Source: Pseudomonas sp. BN102 (GTDB lineage: Bacteria > Pseudomonadota > Gammaproteobacteria > Pseudomonadales > Pseudomonadaceae). Taken from it: DNA of 52,952 nucleotides. The stretch lies in the NCBI RefSeq assembly GCF_029871245.1, contig NZ_SSON01000046.1, positions 1 through 52,952 on the forward strand, written 5' to 3'. The notes below the pieces were generated by a model. It saw nothing but the letters and a program-made list of their open reading frames with translations, was not told the origin of the DNA and made no database searches. How positions within the stretch are numbered: position 1 is the stretch's first letter; every line of letters begins with the position of its first letter. A program made the position numbers and the translations under genes. Positions 1-9,868 of this stretch are shown piece after piece.

Positions 1-341
1 CCCCGGCGCCGATAGGCCGGTTCGACGAAAACATTCAGTACATAGCCGCGCTGGTCCAGGTTCGGATGGGCCGGATGAGGAGGCCAGTCGATAGTCATGA
101 GGCCTATCGCCGCCACAGGCTGTCCATCGTCCATCAATGCAAACCCGTAGTAGCGGCCATCGACCAGACGCCGATGCAACCAAGGCCGGAAGTGCTCGGT
201 CATCACCCGCAACTCCGCTGGAACGCCTCCGGCCTCGAGGAACATGGTTTCGCGATGGACACAAATCATCTGAAGGTCATTCAGCTCCAGCCGACGTGCC
301 TTCAAACCTGAAAAGTCGATTTCACCGAGCATCTCTTTCAT
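1..341 (-). CDS. GNAT-family N-acetyltransferase, 3' part missing
   Basis: Reading the minus strand from an ATG at 341 gives an open frame of 113 codons that runs off the left edge of the window. Its end reads VLNVFVEPAYRRRG, which is the beta4 strand and the start of the acetyl-CoA pyrophosphate-binding loop (Q/RxxGxG/A) of GNAT acetyltransferases. The N-terminal part (REAETMF-like helix, then a strand containing FALMDDGQPVAAIGL) also fits the fold. Acceptor substrate cannot be told. No strong ribosome-binding site is visible before 341; a second Met lies three codons in. The call is sound for the fold, weak for the exact start. Confidence 0.75.
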   Translation of the reverse strand, partial: MKEMLGEIDFSGLKARRLELNDLQMICVHRETMFLEAGGVPAELRVMTEHFRPWLHRRLVDGRYYGFALMDDGQPVAAIGLMTIDWPPHPAHPNLDQRGYVLNVFVEPAYRRR

Positions 342-821
342 CGCATGGACCAATACGGAGTGGTCGATGCTAGGGCGGGGGCATGGTGAGTGAAAGGCGC
401 AGATCGAAAGGAAATTCTCCATACAGCGATCGCTCTCAGACCCGAGATACCAGCATCAGCTGGAAGGTGCAGTGCGAATGCCCGTTTCTGGCCGGAAGCG
501 CAAATTGAGCAGTGACGGTGGTATGACGCGATATTCGCCAGCTGCGCTGACGGCCATCCTACCCCGCGTGCCTCTTCGCCCCTGAAGAGGAGAGGGGTGA
601 CTCGCGCCTGATGGGGTGAATTCATCCTGAAGCTGCGGTTTGGTCCGCAAGTAGCTGAGCCAACCACGTCATGTCGTTTTTGCCGGATCACCGATCCGGC
701 ATTCTTCCGCACTCTTTACGCATTCTTGATGCCCCGACACCTCCCCGGGACTCGTTCCTTTACGCCCCTCGTTCCGACAATGGCTCCACAGCGGCACAGA
801 CCGCATCTAGGAGTACAAGCA
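342..821. other. Intergenic region upstream of kdpF, no convincing gene
   Basis: This 480-base stretch holds frames on both strands, but none has a family signature and the minus-strand ones translate to low-complexity Arg/Ser/Pro protein. It contains a hairpin at 571-590 (7-bp stem, CCTCTTC/GAAGAGG), which resembles a decayed copy of the CCCTCTCCC palindromes found elsewhere in the window, and a perfect palindrome at 681-701. The copies of TTTACG at 715 and 759 are about 44 bp apart. The promoter of the kdp operon should lie here. Confidence 0.5.
681..701. promoter_or_regulatory. Perfect 9-bp-arm palindrome upstream of kdpFABC
   Basis: The arms TGCCGGATC and GATCCGGCA are separated by three bases. 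There is no T-run after it, so it is not an obvious intrinsic terminator for the region to the left. Its position, 120 bp before kdpF, would suit an operator or the end of an upstream transcript. The KdpE target cannot be assigned from sequence alone. Confidence 0.35.
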
Positions 822-911
822 ATGAGCATTCTCGACGGGATGTCCCTGGTTCTGGCCATGGGGCTTTTCATTTATTTGCTGGTGGCGCTGCTGCGCGCCG
901 AGCGCGGCTAG
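822..911 (+). CDS. kdpF: K(+)-transporting ATPase subunit KdpF
   Basis: This is a 29-residue single-pass membrane peptide ([16 protein letters not shown]..., ending RAERG), the small stabilising subunit of the KdpFABC potassium pump. One hydrophobic helix covers roughly residues 7-24. The start is chosen at 822 because AGGAG lies at 809-813; a longer in-frame extension to 726 has no membrane or family features. It ends nine bases before kdpA, whose ribosome-binding site GGAGG overlaps the stop region, so the two are almost certainly cotranscribed. Length is typical for KdpF. Confidence 0.88.
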   Translation: MSILDGMSLVLAMGLFIYLLVALLRAERG

Positions 912-919
912 GAGGCCAC

Positions 920-2620
920 ATGCAACTTCAGGACATCGGCCTCATCCTGGCCTTTTTCGTGCTGGTGCTGGCACCGGCACCCTTCCTTGGGCGCTTCTAC
1001 TACCGGGTGATGGAAGGACAACGCACCTTCCTGACTCCGGTTTTCGCGCCCGTGGAGCGTTTCTGCTACCGCATCTCCGGCGTCGATGCCGAGCGCGAGC
1101 AGGACTGGAAAACCTACGGCGTGGCGCTGTTGGCCTTCAACATTGCCGGCCTCGCGCTGCTCTTCGCCATTCTCATGCTGCAAGGCGTGCTGCCGCTGAA
1201 CCCGCAGAAGCTGCCTGGCCTGGAATGGAGCCTGGCGTTCAACACCGCCGTCAGCTACGTCACCAACACCAACTGGCAGGCCTATAGCGGCGAAGCCAGC
1301 CTGAGCTATTTCAGCCAGATGGTCGGCCTCGGCGTGCAGAACTTTGTCAGCGCTGCCGTCGGCCTCTGCGTGCTGGTCGCCTTCGCCCGTGGTATCAGCC
1401 GCCGCAGCACCGACCGCCTGGGCAACTTCTGGGTCGACCTGACCCGCGGCACCCTCTACGGCCTGCTGCCGCTGTGCCTGCTGCTGGCGCTGTTCCTGGT
1501 CTGGCAGGGCGTTCCGCAGACCTTCCTGGATTACGCCCACGCGGTGACCCTACAGGGCGCCGACCAGAGCATTCCGCTCGGCCCGGCGGCCAGCCAGATC
1601 GCCATCAAGCAGCTGGGCACCAACGGTGGCGGCTTCTTCGGCGTCAACTCGGCGCACCCCTTCGAGAACCCCACCATCTGGAGCAACCTGGCGGAGGTGG
1701 CCTCGATCATCCTGATCCCGGCGGCCCTGGTGTTCACCTTCGGTCACTACGTCAAGGACCTGCGCCAGAGCCGCGCGCTACTGGCCTGCATGTTGGTGCT
1801 CTTCGTCATCGGCCTGGGCGTGACCCTGTACAGCGAGCACCAGCCGAACCCGGCGCTGGCCGGCCTGCCCATCGAGCAGGTTGGCTCCCTGGAGGGCAAG
1901 GAAAGCCGCTTCGGCATCGCTGCCTCGGCGCTCTGGGCCGTGACCACCACCGCCGCCTCCAACGGCTCGGTCAATGCCATGCACGACAGCTTCAGCGCCA
2001 TCGGCGGGATGATCCCGATGTTCAACATGATGCTCGGCGAGATCATCTTCGGCGGTGTCGGTGCCGGCCTCTACGGCATGCTGCTGTTCGTCCTGATCGC
2101 GGTGTTCCTCGCCGGCCTGATGATCGGCCGCACCCCGGAATACCTCGGCAAGAAGCTGGAGGCCCGCGAAGTTCGACTGCTGGTGGCCACCCTGTTGGTG
2201 ATGCCGATAGGTGTGCTGGTGTTCTGCGGCCTGGCCATCAGCCTGGACGGCCCGGCGGCGTCCATCGCCAACCCCGGCGCCCACGGTTTCAGCCAGGCCC
2301 TCTACGCCTATACCTCGGGTACTGCCAACAATGGCTCGGCCTTTGCCGGTTTCGGCGCCAACACGCCGTTCCACAACGTGCTGATCGGCCTGGCCATGCT
2401 TCTCGGCCGCTTCGGCTACATCCTCCCGGTACTGGCGATCGCCGGCAGCCTGGCGATGAAGAAGCGCTCCCCGCTGGGCGCCAACAGCTTCCCCACCCAT
2501 GGCCCGCTGTTCGTCACCCTGCTGACCCTGACCATCCTGCTGGTCGGTGGCCTGACCTTCCTGCCGGCGCTGGCCCTCGGGCCGATCGCCGAACACCTCG
2601 CGCTGATCCAGGGCTTCTAA
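920..2620 (+). CDS. kdpA: Potassium-transporting ATPase potassium-binding subunit KdpA
   Basis: KdpA is the channel-like subunit of the high-affinity K+ pump; it belongs to the superfamily of K+ transporters with four pseudo-repeats, each with a selectivity-filter loop. All four loops are visible: SYVTNTNWQ near residue 112, [19 protein letters not shown] near 233, [11 protein letters not shown] near 342 and [11 protein letters not shown] near 465. The protein is 566 residues, the usual length. The start at 920 follows GGAGG at 911-915; an in-frame open extension back to 671 overlaps kdpF and is not credible. It is followed nine bases later by kdpB. Expected expression is under K+ limitation through KdpDE, encoded downstream. 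Confidence 0.97.
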   Translation: MQLQDIGLILAFFVLVLAPAPFLGRFYYRVMEGQRTFLTPVFAPVERFCYRISGVDAEREQDWKTYGVALLAFNIAGLALLFAILMLQGVLPLNPQKLPGLEWSLAFNTAVSYVTNTNWQAYSGEASLSYFSQMVGLGVQNFVSAAVGLCVLVAFARGISRRSTDRLGNFWVDLTRGTLYGLLPLCLLLALFLVWQGVPQTFLDYAHAVTLQGADQSIPLGPAASQIAIKQLGTNGGGFFGVNSAHPFENPTIWSNLAEVASIILIPAALVFTFGHYVKDLRQSRALLACMLVLFVIGLGVTLYSEHQPNPALAGLPIEQVGSLEGKESRFGIAASALWAVTTTAASNGSVNAMHDSFSAIGGMIPMFNMMLGEIIFGGVGAGLYGMLLFVLIAVFLAGLMIGRTPEYLGKKLEAREVRLLVATLLVMPIGVLVFCGLAISLDGPAASIANPGAHGFSQALYAYTSGTANNGSAFAGFGANTPFHNVLIGLAMLLGRFGYILPVLAIAGSLAMKKRSPLGANSFPTHGPLFVTLLTLTILLVGGLTFLPALALGPIAEHLALIQGF

Positions 2621-2629
2621 GGGAGATCC

Positions 2630-4684
2630 ATGATGAATGCCCCCATACAGGCGCTCAAAGGCGCCAAGCAGCAACCCAAGACCACCTTCGCCGCGCTGTG
2701 GAAACCCGCGCTGCGCCAGGCCTTCGTCAAGCTCGACCCGCGCCAGCTGGTGCGTTCGCCGGTGATTCTGGTGGTCGAGCTGACCGCCGTGGTCACCACG
2801 ATCCTCTGCGCCATCCCCAACCCGGCGGTGAGCACTGGCCTGGCCGTGCAGATCGCCCTCTGGCTCTGGTTCACCGTGCTCTTCGCCAACTTCGCCGAAG
2901 CCCTCGCCGAGGGCCGTGGCAAGGCGCGTGCCGACAGCCTGCGGGCCGGTAGCCAGGGCCTGACCGCACGCCGCCGCAAGGCTGACGGCAAGTTCGAATC
3001 CGTCCCGGCCGCCAGCCTGCGCCGTGGCGATATCGTCCGCGTCGAATCCGGCGAGCTGATCCCCGGTGACGGCGAGGTGATCGAAGGGATTGCTGCGGTC
3101 AACGAAGCGGCCATCACCGGCGAATCGGCGCCGGTGATCCGCGAGTCCGGTGGCGACCGTTCCGGCGTCACCGGCAACACCCGCATTGTGTCCGACTGGC
3201 TGCTGGTGAAGATCACCGCCAACCCCGGCGAATCCACCCTGGACCGGATGATCGCCCTGGTGGAGGGCGCCAAGCGCCAGAAGACCCCCAACGAGGTGGC
3301 GCTGGACATCCTGCTGATCGGCCTGACCCTGATCTTCCTGCTGGTGGTGGCCACCCTGCAGCCCTTCGCCCGCTACGCTGGCGGCGACCTGCCGCTGGTG
3401 TACCTGGTGGCGCTGCTGGTGACCCTGATCCCCACCACCATCGGCGGCCTGCTGTCCGCCATCGGCATCGCCGGCATGGACCGCCTGGTGCGCCTCAACG
3501 TCATCGCCAAATCGGGCCGCGCTGTGGAGGCCGCCGGTGACGTGCACGTGCTGCTGTTGGACAAGACCGGCACCATCACTTTCGGCAACCGCCGTTGCAG
3601 CGCGATGATCAAGGCCCCCGGCGTGGCCGGCAAGGAGCTCTCCGACGCCGCGCTGCTGGCGTCCCTGGCCGACGAGACCCCGGAAGGCAAGTCCATAGTC
3701 GAATACCTGCGCAACCTGCACCCGATGCAGGAACCGGCCCGCGAGGAGATCGAGGTGATTCCGTTCACCGCCGAAACCCGCCTTTCCGGCGCCGACTGGG
3801 CCGGCCGCAGCTACCGCAAGGGTGCGGTGGACGCCGTGCTCGCCTGGGTCGGCGTGGGCCGCGACGAGGTGCCGGCACCGCTCGCCCGCGAGATCGAGAA
3901 GATCGCCCAGAGCGGCGGCACTCCGCTGCTGGTGGCCGCCGACGGCAAGTTGCTGGGCGCCATCCACCTCAAGGACGTGGTCAAGCCGGGCATCCGCGAC
4001 CGTTTCGCCGAACTGCGGCAGATGGGCATCCGCACCGTGATGGTCACCGGTGACAACCCGCTGACCGCCGCCGCCATCGCCGCCGAGGCAGGGGTGGACG
4101 ACGTCATCGCCGAAGCCACACCAGAGAAGAAACTGACGCGCATCCGCCAGGAACAGGGCGAGGGCAAGATGGTCGCCATGTGCGGCGACGGCGCCAACGA
4201 CGCGCCGGCGCTGGCCCAGGCCGACGTCGGCCTGGCCATGAACGATGGCACCCAGGCTGCCCGTGAGGCCGCCAACCTGGTGGACCTGGATTCGGACCCC
4301 ACCAAGTTGCTGGACGTGGTGCAGGTGGGCAAGGAACTGCTGGTCACCCGTGGCGCCCTGACCACCTTCTCGGTGGCCAACGACGTGGCCAAGTACTTCG
4401 CCATCCTTCCCGCGCTCTTCGCCGGGATTTACCCGCAGCTGGGCGTGCTCAACATCATGCAGCTGGCCAGCCCGCAGAGCGCCATCCTCTCGGCCATCGT
4501 GTTCAATGCGCTGATCATCGTCGCGCTGATCCCGCTGGCCCTGCGCGGGGTTCGGGTGCAGGCCACGGATGCCGCCAGCCTGCTGCGGCGCAACCTGCTG
4601 ATCTACGGACTGGGCGGCATAGTCGCGCCCTTCGTCGGTATCAAGCTGATCGATGTCCTGCTCACTGCAGTCGGGTTGGTCTGA
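2630..4684 (+). CDS. kdpB: Potassium-transporting P-type ATPase subunit KdpB
   Basis: KdpB is the P-type ATPase subunit that hydrolyses ATP to drive K+ uptake through KdpA. Visible features are the actuator motif TGES (near residue 165), the phosphorylation motif DKTGTIT with the Asp at about residue 311, the nucleotide-binding domain, TGDN near 470 and the hinge motif [10 protein letters not shown] near 520, followed by C-terminal membrane helices. At 684 residues it has normal length. GGGAG precedes the tandem ATG codons at 2630 and 2633; either could be used. The gene lies nine bases after kdpA in the same operon. Confidence 0.97.
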   Translation: MMNAPIQALKGAKQQPKTTFAALWKPALRQAFVKLDPRQLVRSPVILVVELTAVVTTILCAIPNPAVSTGLAVQIALWLWFTVLFANFAEALAEGRGKARADSLRAGSQGLTARRRKADGKFESVPAASLRRGDIVRVESGELIPGDGEVIEGIAAVNEAAITGESAPVIRESGGDRSGVTGNTRIVSDWLLVKITANPGESTLDRMIALVEGAKRQKTPNEVALDILLIGLTLIFLLVVATLQPFARYAGGDLPLVYLVALLVTLIPTTIGGLLSAIGIAGMDRLVRLNVIAKSGRAVEAAGDVHVLLLDKTGTITFGNRRCSAMIKAPGVAGKELSDAALLASLADETPEGKSIVEYLRNLHPMQEPAREEIEVIPFTAETRLSGADWAGRSYRKGAVDAVLAWVGVGRDEVPAPLAREIEKIAQSGGTPLLVAADGKLLGAIHLKDVVKPGIRDRFAELRQMGIRTVMVTGDNPLTAAAIAAEAGVDDVIAEATPEKKLTRIRQEQGEGKMVAMCGDGANDAPALAQADVGLAMNDGTQAAREAANLVDLDSDPTKLLDVVQVGKELLVTRGALTTFSVANDVAKYFAILPALFAGIYPQLGVLNIMQLASPQSAILSAIVFNALIIVALIPLALRGVRVQATDAASLLRRNLLIYGLGGIVAPFVGIKLIDVLLTAVGLV

Positions 4685-4698
4685 ACCCGGCTTTTTCT

Positions 4699-4724
4699 CC
4701 CCTCTCCCGCTTGCGGGAGAGGGG
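4699..4724. repeat. Extragenic palindrome of the CCCTCTCCC/GGGAGAGGG family
   Basis: A perfect 12-bp-stem hairpin with a two-base loop (TT) fills most of the 100-bp spacer between kdpB and kdpC, and is followed by a partial GGGGGAGAGGG unit. Similar elements occur at 19140-19345 and 22134-22303, always inside operons or gene spacers. It has no T-run, so it is a repeat rather than a typical terminator; it may slow exonucleases or reduce kdpC expression. Confidence 0.8.
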
Positions 4725-4784
4725 CCGGGGGAGAGGGCAGACGCCGCCCCCGGCCAGCCTTAGCTTTCCTGCGAGGAACTGAAT

Positions 4785-5336
4785 ATGCTTAGCCAACTTC
4801 GCCCAGCCCTGAGCCTCCTGGCCCTGATGACCCTGATCACCGGCGTCGCCTACCCCCTGACCGTCACTGGCATTGCCCAGCTCGCCTTCCCCGGGCAAGC
4901 GAATGGCAGCCTGGTACACGACGCCAAGGGTGACGTGCGCGGCAGCGCCCTGCTGGCGCAGAACTTCGACGGCGCCGAGTGGTTCCAGCCGCGTCCGTCC
5001 GCCGCATCCTTCGCCACCGTGGCCAGTGGCGCCAGCAACCTGGCGCCGAGCAACCCGGCCCTGGCCGAGCGCATCAACAAGGAAGCGAACCGTCTCGCCA
5101 CTGAAGGCCACGGCAAGGTCCCCATGGCCCTGGTCACCACCTCCGGCAGCGGTCTCGATCCGCACCTGCCGCCGGCCGCTGCGCGCTTCCAGATCGCTCG
5201 CATCTCTGCCGAACGCGGCATGCCGGCTGATGCGCTGGAGCGCCTGGTGGAGCAGAACACCGAGCGGCCGCTGGTGGGACCGGCGGTGGTCAATGTCCTG
5301 GCCCTGAACACACAGTTGAATGAGATGACTCGATGA
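4785..5336 (+). CDS. kdpC: Potassium-transporting ATPase subunit KdpC
   Basis: KdpC is the periplasm-facing subunit that binds KdpB and is needed for assembly and high affinity of the K+ pump. The 183-residue product has one N-terminal membrane helix (residues about 8-30, [21 protein letters not shown]), then family landmarks including [30 protein letters not shown] and the C-terminal [16 protein letters not shown] ribosome-binding site precedes the ATG. Its stop codon overlaps the ATG of kdpD (ATGA), so pump and sensor are translationally coupled. The 100-bp gap before it holds a palindromic repeat. Confidence 0.96.
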   Translation: MLSQLRPALSLLALMTLITGVAYPLTVTGIAQLAFPGQANGSLVHDAKGDVRGSALLAQNFDGAEWFQPRPSAASFATVASGASNLAPSNPALAERINKEANRLATEGHGKVPMALVTTSGSGLDPHLPPAAARFQIARISAERGMPADALERLVEQNTERPLVGPAVVNVLALNTQLNEMTR

Positions 5337-7981
5337 GTGATGCCCAGCGCGCCGACGCGCTGCTGGCCGATATGCCCCGTGAGGGGCGTGGCCGCCTGAA
5401 AGTCTTCCTTGGCGCGGCGCCGGGCGTGGGCAAGACCTTTGCGATGCTCCAGGCCGCCCAGACGCAACTGCGTCAGGGCGTGGACCTGCGTGCCGGCGTG
5501 GTGGAAACCCACGGCCGCGCGGAAACCGAAGCCATGCTCGCCGGGCTGCCGCAGCAACCGCTGCGGCGGTTCGACTACCGCGGCATGAGCCTGACCGAAA
5601 TGGACCTCGATGGCCTGCTCGCCCAGCCGCCCAGGCTTGCCCTGGTGGACGAGCTGGCCCATACCAATGCCCCCGGCAGCCGCCACGCCAAGCGCTGGCA
5701 GGACGTGCAGGAGCTGCTTGACGCCGGCATCGACGTCTACACCACGGTCAACGTCCAGCACCTCGAGGCGCTGAACGATCAGGTGCACGACATCACCGGC
5801 GTGCAAGTGCGCGAGACACTGCCCGACTGGGTGCTGCAGGAGGCCGATGAAATCCTCCTGGTGGACCTGCCACCGCGTGAGCTGCTGGAGCGCCTGCGCG
5901 AAGGCAAGGTCTACGTGCCCGAGCAGGCGCGGGCCGCCATAGACGCCTTCTTCTCCCAGACCAACCTCACCGCGCTGCGCGAGCTGGCCATGCAGACCGC
6001 CGCCGCGCGGGTCGACGCCGATCTCAATCGCCGATATCGCCAGCGTGGCCTGGAAGCGCCCGCCGTGCGCGGCCGGCTGCTGGTGGGCATAGACGGCGAC
6101 CACCAGGCCGAGCGCCTGGTGCGCCATGCCAGCCGGGTCGCCGAGCGGCGCCACCTGCCTTGGTCGGTGGTGCACGTGGACACCGGCGGCGCGCGCTCGG
6201 AAGAGGTCCGTGCACGCCTGCAGGGCGCCCAGCAGCTGGCCGAGCGCCTGGGCGGCGAAGTGGTGACCCTGCGCGCCGAATCCGTGGCCAAGGCCCTGGT
6301 CCAGCACGCCGAGGAGCGCCGCGCCAGCCTGCTGCTGGTGGGCCGCAGCCGCCAGCGCCTGCGCCGCCGCCTGTTCGGCCGCGGCCTGGCCGAGCGACTG
6401 CTGCGCTATGCCGTGGGCCTGGAAGTCAGCGTGCTGGACACCGAAGTCGATAGCCGTCCTGCCACGTCAAGGGCGCGCTACCCGGCGCGGCTTGCCGACT
6501 ACGGCCTGGCGCTGCTGGCGGCGATGGCGGCCACGGGGCTGGCGTGGGCGGTGTCACAGGCCCTGGAACTGCCGAACATCTCCCTGGTGTTCCTCGCCGC
6601 CGTGCTGCTGGTGGCCGTACGCAGCAGCCTGGGGCCAGCCTTGTTCTGCGCCGGGCTGTCCTTTCTCGCCTACGACTTCCTGTTCATCCCGCCGACCTTC
6701 TCGCTGACGATCGAGCGCCAGGAGGATGTGCTCACCCTCTTGTTCTTCCTGCTCATGGCCGGACTGACGGGCAACCTGGCCTCGCGTCAGCGCCGCCAGC
6801 TCGAAGCCCTGCGCGATACCCAGGCGGAAACCACCGCCTTGCTCGACTTGTCGCGCAAGCTCACCGCCGCCACTGACCGCCAGGCAGTGCTCAGCGCAGC
6901 GGTGCAGCAGTTCGCCCCTTGGACCGATGTGGAGGTCTGCCTCCTGGCCCGTAGCAAGGACGGAGTCTGGAAGGTGGAAGCCGGCGCCCAGCGCCTGTTG
7001 GCCGACCAGGAACGGGCGGCGGCGGAGTGGTCCTGGCAGCATGGCCTGCCCGCTGGCCTGGGCACCGACACCCTGCCCGGCGGACGCTGGTGGTGGATGC
7101 CATTGTCCGGAGAGGAGGGACCGCTGGCGCTGCTCGGCGTCAGCCCTCGTGACGAGGCGCCGCTGCCCGCTGGCCGGCGGCGTCTGATCGCCGCCCTCGG
7201 CCAACCTTTGGCCCAGGCCCTGGACCGCGCGCAGCTGGCCGAGGACCTGGAGGCGGCACGTCTGCATGGTGAAACCGAGCAGTTGCGCAGCGCGCTGCTG
7301 GCCTCGGTTTCCCACGACCTGCGTACCCCGCTCACGGCCATGCGCGGCTCCATCGACAGCCTGCTGGCCCTGGGCGAAGCCATCCCCCTGGCAGACCGTC
7401 GCGAGCTGCTGGAGGGCACCCGTGACGAAGCCGAACGCCTCGACCGCTACATCCAGAACCTGCTGGACATGACCCGCCTCGGTCATGGCGGTCTCAAACT
7501 CGCCCGTGACTGGGTAGCGCCGGTGGACATAGTCGCCAGCGCCCTGCAGCGCTTGCGCCCGGTGCTGGCGCCGCTCAGGCTGGAAACCCATGTACCGGAG
7601 CCACTGCCGCTGCTCTACGTGCACGCCGCGCTGATCGAACAGGCTCTGGTCAATGTGCTGGAAAACGCCGCGCGCTTCTCGCCGGGCAATGGCCGCCTGC
7701 AGGTCAGCGTCGAGGCCGACGAGGCCGAGCTGCGCTTCGCTGTCAGCGACCAGGGGCCCGGCATTCCGCCGGAAGAGCGCGACAAAATCTTCGACATGTT
7801 CTATACCGCCGCACGAGGCGACCGTGGCGGGCAGGGCACCGGTCTCGGCCTGGCCATCTGCCAGGGCATGGTCGGCGCCCATGGCGGCCGCGTGACCGTG
7901 GGCGAGGGCCTGGATGGCCAAGGCGCCACCCTGACCCTGCACCTGCCGTTGCACCCGCAGCCGCAGTTGGAGGAAGAGTGA
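5333..7981 (+). CDS. kdpD: Osmosensitive K(+) channel histidine kinase KdpD
   Basis: KdpD senses low K+ or osmotic change and phosphorylates KdpE. The 882-residue protein shows the full domain order: N-terminal KdpD domain with Walker [10 protein letters not shown] (residues 27-35) and a Walker-B-like [13 protein letters not shown] segment, a universal-stress-protein-like domain (about 250-365, with [13 protein letters not shown]), four closely spaced membrane helices (about 385-485), a GAF-like linker, the dimerisation/phosphoacceptor box SVSHDLRTP with His661, and the HATPase domain with N box, [10 protein letters not shown] and GTGLGLAI. It overlaps kdpC by 4 bp. Unusually, kdpE does not follow directly but after 181 bp containing a REPIN. 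Confidence 0.97.
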   Translation: MSDAQRADALLADMPREGRGRLKVFLGAAPGVGKTFAMLQAAQTQLRQGVDLRAGVVETHGRAETEAMLAGLPQQPLRRFDYRGMSLTEMDLDGLLAQPPRLALVDELAHTNAPGSRHAKRWQDVQELLDAGIDVYTTVNVQHLEALNDQVHDITGVQVRETLPDWVLQEADEILLVDLPPRELLERLREGKVYVPEQARAAIDAFFSQTNLTALRELAMQTAAARVDADLNRRYRQRGLEAPAVRGRLLVGIDGDHQAERLVRHASRVAERRHLPWSVVHVDTGGARSEEVRARLQGAQQLAERLGGEVVTLRAESVAKALVQHAEERRASLLLVGRSRQRLRRRLFGRGLAERLLRYAVGLEVSVLDTEVDSRPATSRARYPARLADYGLALLAAMAATGLAWAVSQALELPNISLVFLAAVLLVAVRSSLGPALFCAGLSFLAYDFLFIPPTFSLTIERQEDVLTLLFFLLMAGLTGNLASRQRRQLEALRDTQAETTALLDLSRKLTAATDRQAVLSAAVQQFAPWTDVEVCLLARSKDGVWKVEAGAQRLLADQERAAAEWSWQHGLPAGLGTDTLPGGRWWWMPLSGEEGPLALLGVSPRDEAPLPAGRRRLIAALGQPLAQALDRAQLAEDLEAARLHGETEQLRSALLASVSHDLRTPLTAMRGSIDSLLALGEAIPLADRRELLEGTRDEAERLDRYIQNLLDMTRLGHGGLKLARDWVAPVDIVASALQRLRPVLAPLRLETHVPEPLPLLYVHAALIEQALVNVLENAARFSPGNGRLQVSVEADEAELRFAVSDQGPGIPPEERDKIFDMFYTAARGDRGGQGTGLGLAICQGMVGAHGGRVTVGEGLDGQGATLTLHLPLHPQPQLEEE

Positions 7982-8023
7982 TTGCCTGCCCATCGGCTGA
8001 CATACCTTGTGGGGGCGCTATCT

Positions 8024-8120
8024 TGTGGGGGCGAATTCATTCGCCAAGGGACGCGAAGCGGCCCCTGGGGCTTTGACGGCCGAACCTTCGGTCCGGTTAG
8101 CGAATGAATTCGCCCCCACA
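8024..8120. repeat. REPIN, family 1 (GCGAATGAATTCGC type), copy A
   Basis: Two perfect 21-bp inverted arms (8024-8044 and 8100-8120), each containing GCGAATGAATTCGC, enclose a 55-bp interior. The interior is the reverse complement, with a diverged middle, of the interior of the copy at 17568-17666. This identifies a mobile bipartite REP element (REPIN) inserted in opposite orientations. A partial extra repeat (CTTGTGGGGGCG) just before it at 8007-8018 suggests slippage or an older insertion. It sits between kdpD and kdpE. Confidence 0.85.
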
Positions 8121-8162
8121 GAAAAAGCAGTCCGTATGTGCAATGGATTTGATGAACGACCC

Positions 8163-8855
8163 ATGACAACCAACCAACCGACCATTCTGGTCATCGACGA
8201 CGAAGCGCAGATCCGTAAGTTCCTGCGCATCAGCCTGGCGGCCCAGGGCTACCGGGTGCTGGAAGGCGCCAATGGCCGTGAAGGCCTGGCCCAGGCGGTG
8301 CTGGCCAAGCCCGACCTGGTGGTGCTCGACCTTGGCCTGCCTGACCTGGACGGCAAGGACGTGCTGCGTGAACTACGCGATTGGTCGCAGGTGCCGGTGC
8401 TGGTGCTCTCGGTGCGTGCCAGCGAGGGCGAAAAGGTGCTGGCGCTGGACGGCGGGGCCAACGACTACGTGACCAAGCCCTTCAGCGTTCAGGAATTCCT
8501 CGCCCGCGTGCGCGTACTGCTGCGCCAGGGCGGCCCCGGCGAGCAGCAGGAAGCCAACGTCAGCAGCGGCCCGCTCGGGGTGGATTTCGCCTACCGCCGG
8601 GTGACCCTGGACGGTGAGGAGGTGTCCCTGACCCGCAAGGAATACGCCGTGCTTGCCCAACTGGCCCGGCACCTGGGGCGGGTGGTCACCCAGCAGCAAC
8701 TGCTCAAGGACATCTGGGGGCCCACTCATGTCGAGGACAGCCACTACCTGCGCGTAGTGGTCGGGCACCTGCGGCAGAAGCTCGGTGACGACCCGGCCGA
8801 CCCGCGATTCATCGTTACCGAGGCGGGGGTTGGCTATCGTTTGAAGGAGGCCTGA
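8163..8855 (+). CDS. kdpE: Two-component response regulator KdpE
   Basis: KdpE is the OmpR/PhoB-family activator of kdpFABC. The 230-residue protein has a receiver domain with the acidic pair Asp12/Asp13, phosphoacceptor Asp56 in VVLDLGLPD, the switch residue Ser/Thr before VRASEGEK and Lys in YVTKPFS, followed by a C-terminal winged-helix DNA-binding domain (SLTRKEYAVLAQLARHLGRVVT...HYLRVVVGHLRQKL). I choose the ATG at 8163, which starts the conserved N-terminus; the frame is open further upstream but that part is the REPIN. The 181-bp gap from kdpD means it may have its own promoter or be read through a stem-loop. Confidence 0.96.
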   Translation: MTTNQPTILVIDDEAQIRKFLRISLAAQGYRVLEGANGREGLAQAVLAKPDLVVLDLGLPDLDGKDVLRELRDWSQVPVLVLSVRASEGEKVLALDGGANDYVTKPFSVQEFLARVRVLLRQGGPGEQQEANVSSGPLGVDFAYRRVTLDGEEVSLTRKEYAVLAQLARHLGRVVTQQQLLKDIWGPTHVEDSHYLRVVVGHLRQKLGDDPADPRFIVTEAGVGYRLKEA

Positions 8856-8936
8856 GAGCCGCTGTGCCGCCATGCTCACGGCGTGCGTCCAGTGCTGCAT
8901 GGGCGCGAAGGCGCTCCCCCCAACGGAAGGACCGGC

Positions 8937-9845
8937 ATGCAGCAGCTGTTGAACGAAATCCTTGAAGAAGTACGCCCGCTGATAGGCCTGGGCAAGGTGG
9001 CCAGTTATATCCCCGCGCTGTCCTGCGTCAGCCCGGACCAGCTCGGCATCGCCGTCTACAGCAATGACGGCGAGCTGTCTTATGCAGGGGACGGCCTCAC
9101 GCCGTTTTCCATCCAGAGCATTTCCAAGGTGTTCAGCCTGGTGCAGGCCATCCAGCATTCGGGCGAGGACATCTGGCAGCGCCTAGGGCACGAGCCCTCG
9201 GGCCAGCCGTTCAACTCCCTGGTGCAGCTGGAGTTCGAGCGCGGCGTGCCGCGCAACCCCTTCATCAACGCCGGCGCCTTGGTGATCTGCGATATCAACG
9301 AATCGCGCTTCGCGGCGCCTTCGCTGTCCATGCGCGATTTCGTCCGGCGCCTCTCCGGCAACCGCCTCGTGGTGTCCGACGAGGTGGTGGCCCGATCCGA
9401 GTACCAGCACCGTGCGCGCAACGCCGCCATGGCCTACCTGATGCAGTCCTTCGGCAACTTCCACAACGACGTGGAGGCCGTCTTGCACAGCTACTTCCAC
9501 CACTGCGCCATCCGCATGAGCTGTGCGGACCTGGCCCTGGCCTTCAGCTTCCTCGCCAACGAAGGCATCAGCCCCCACAGCGGCGAACAGGTCCTCAGCC
9601 CGCGCCAGGCCAAGCAGGTCAATGCCATCATGGCTACCAGCGGCCTCTACGACGAAGCCGGCAATTTCGCCTACCGCGTGGGGCTGCCGGGCAAGAGCGG
9701 GGTAGGCGGTGGGATAGTGGCGGTGGTGCCGGGGCGCTTCACCGTCTGCGTCTGGTCCCCGGAGCTCAATCCGGCCGGCAACTCCCTGGCGGGCATGGCG
9801 GCGCTGGAGAAGCTCTCGGAGCGGATTGGCTGGTCGATTTTCTGA
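8937..9845 (+). CDS. glsB: Glutaminase, serine-dependent beta-lactamase fold
   Basis: The product hydrolyses L-glutamine to glutamate and ammonia in the cytosol. The family is recognised by the Ser-x-x-Lys motif (Ser61-Ile-Ser-Lys64 in IQSISKVFS), PFINAGALV, the SxN-like [14 protein letters not shown] segment and the GKSGVGGGI loop near the C-terminus. At 302 residues it has standard length. The start at 8937 follows GGAAGG at about 8925; an in-frame extension to 8883 lacks family similarity. It stands alone, convergent with the patatin gene, with only 23 bp between the two stops. It is not obviously part of the kdp operon, although it follows by 81 bp. Confidence 0.94.
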   Translation: MQQLLNEILEEVRPLIGLGKVASYIPALSCVSPDQLGIAVYSNDGELSYAGDGLTPFSIQSISKVFSLVQAIQHSGEDIWQRLGHEPSGQPFNSLVQLEFERGVPRNPFINAGALVICDINESRFAAPSLSMRDFVRRLSGNRLVVSDEVVARSEYQHRARNAAMAYLMQSFGNFHNDVEAVLHSYFHHCAIRMSCADLALAFSFLANEGISPHSGEQVLSPRQAKQVNAIMATSGLYDEAGNFAYRVGLPGKSGVGGGIVAVVPGRFTVCVWSPELNPAGNSLAGMAALEKLSERIGWSIF

Positions 9846-9868
9846 GCCTGCAGGGATTGCGTCACCCT

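Noticed and set aside
338-712. Minus-strand frame of 124 codons before kdpF
   Set aside because: No family features, no ribosome-binding site, and it covers a palindromic repeat.
1778-3967. 729-codon open frame on the minus strand across kdpA-kdpB
   Set aside because: It is antisense to two clear genes; the His/Gln/Gly/Asp-rich translation is the usual mirror of high-GC codon bias and has no domain.
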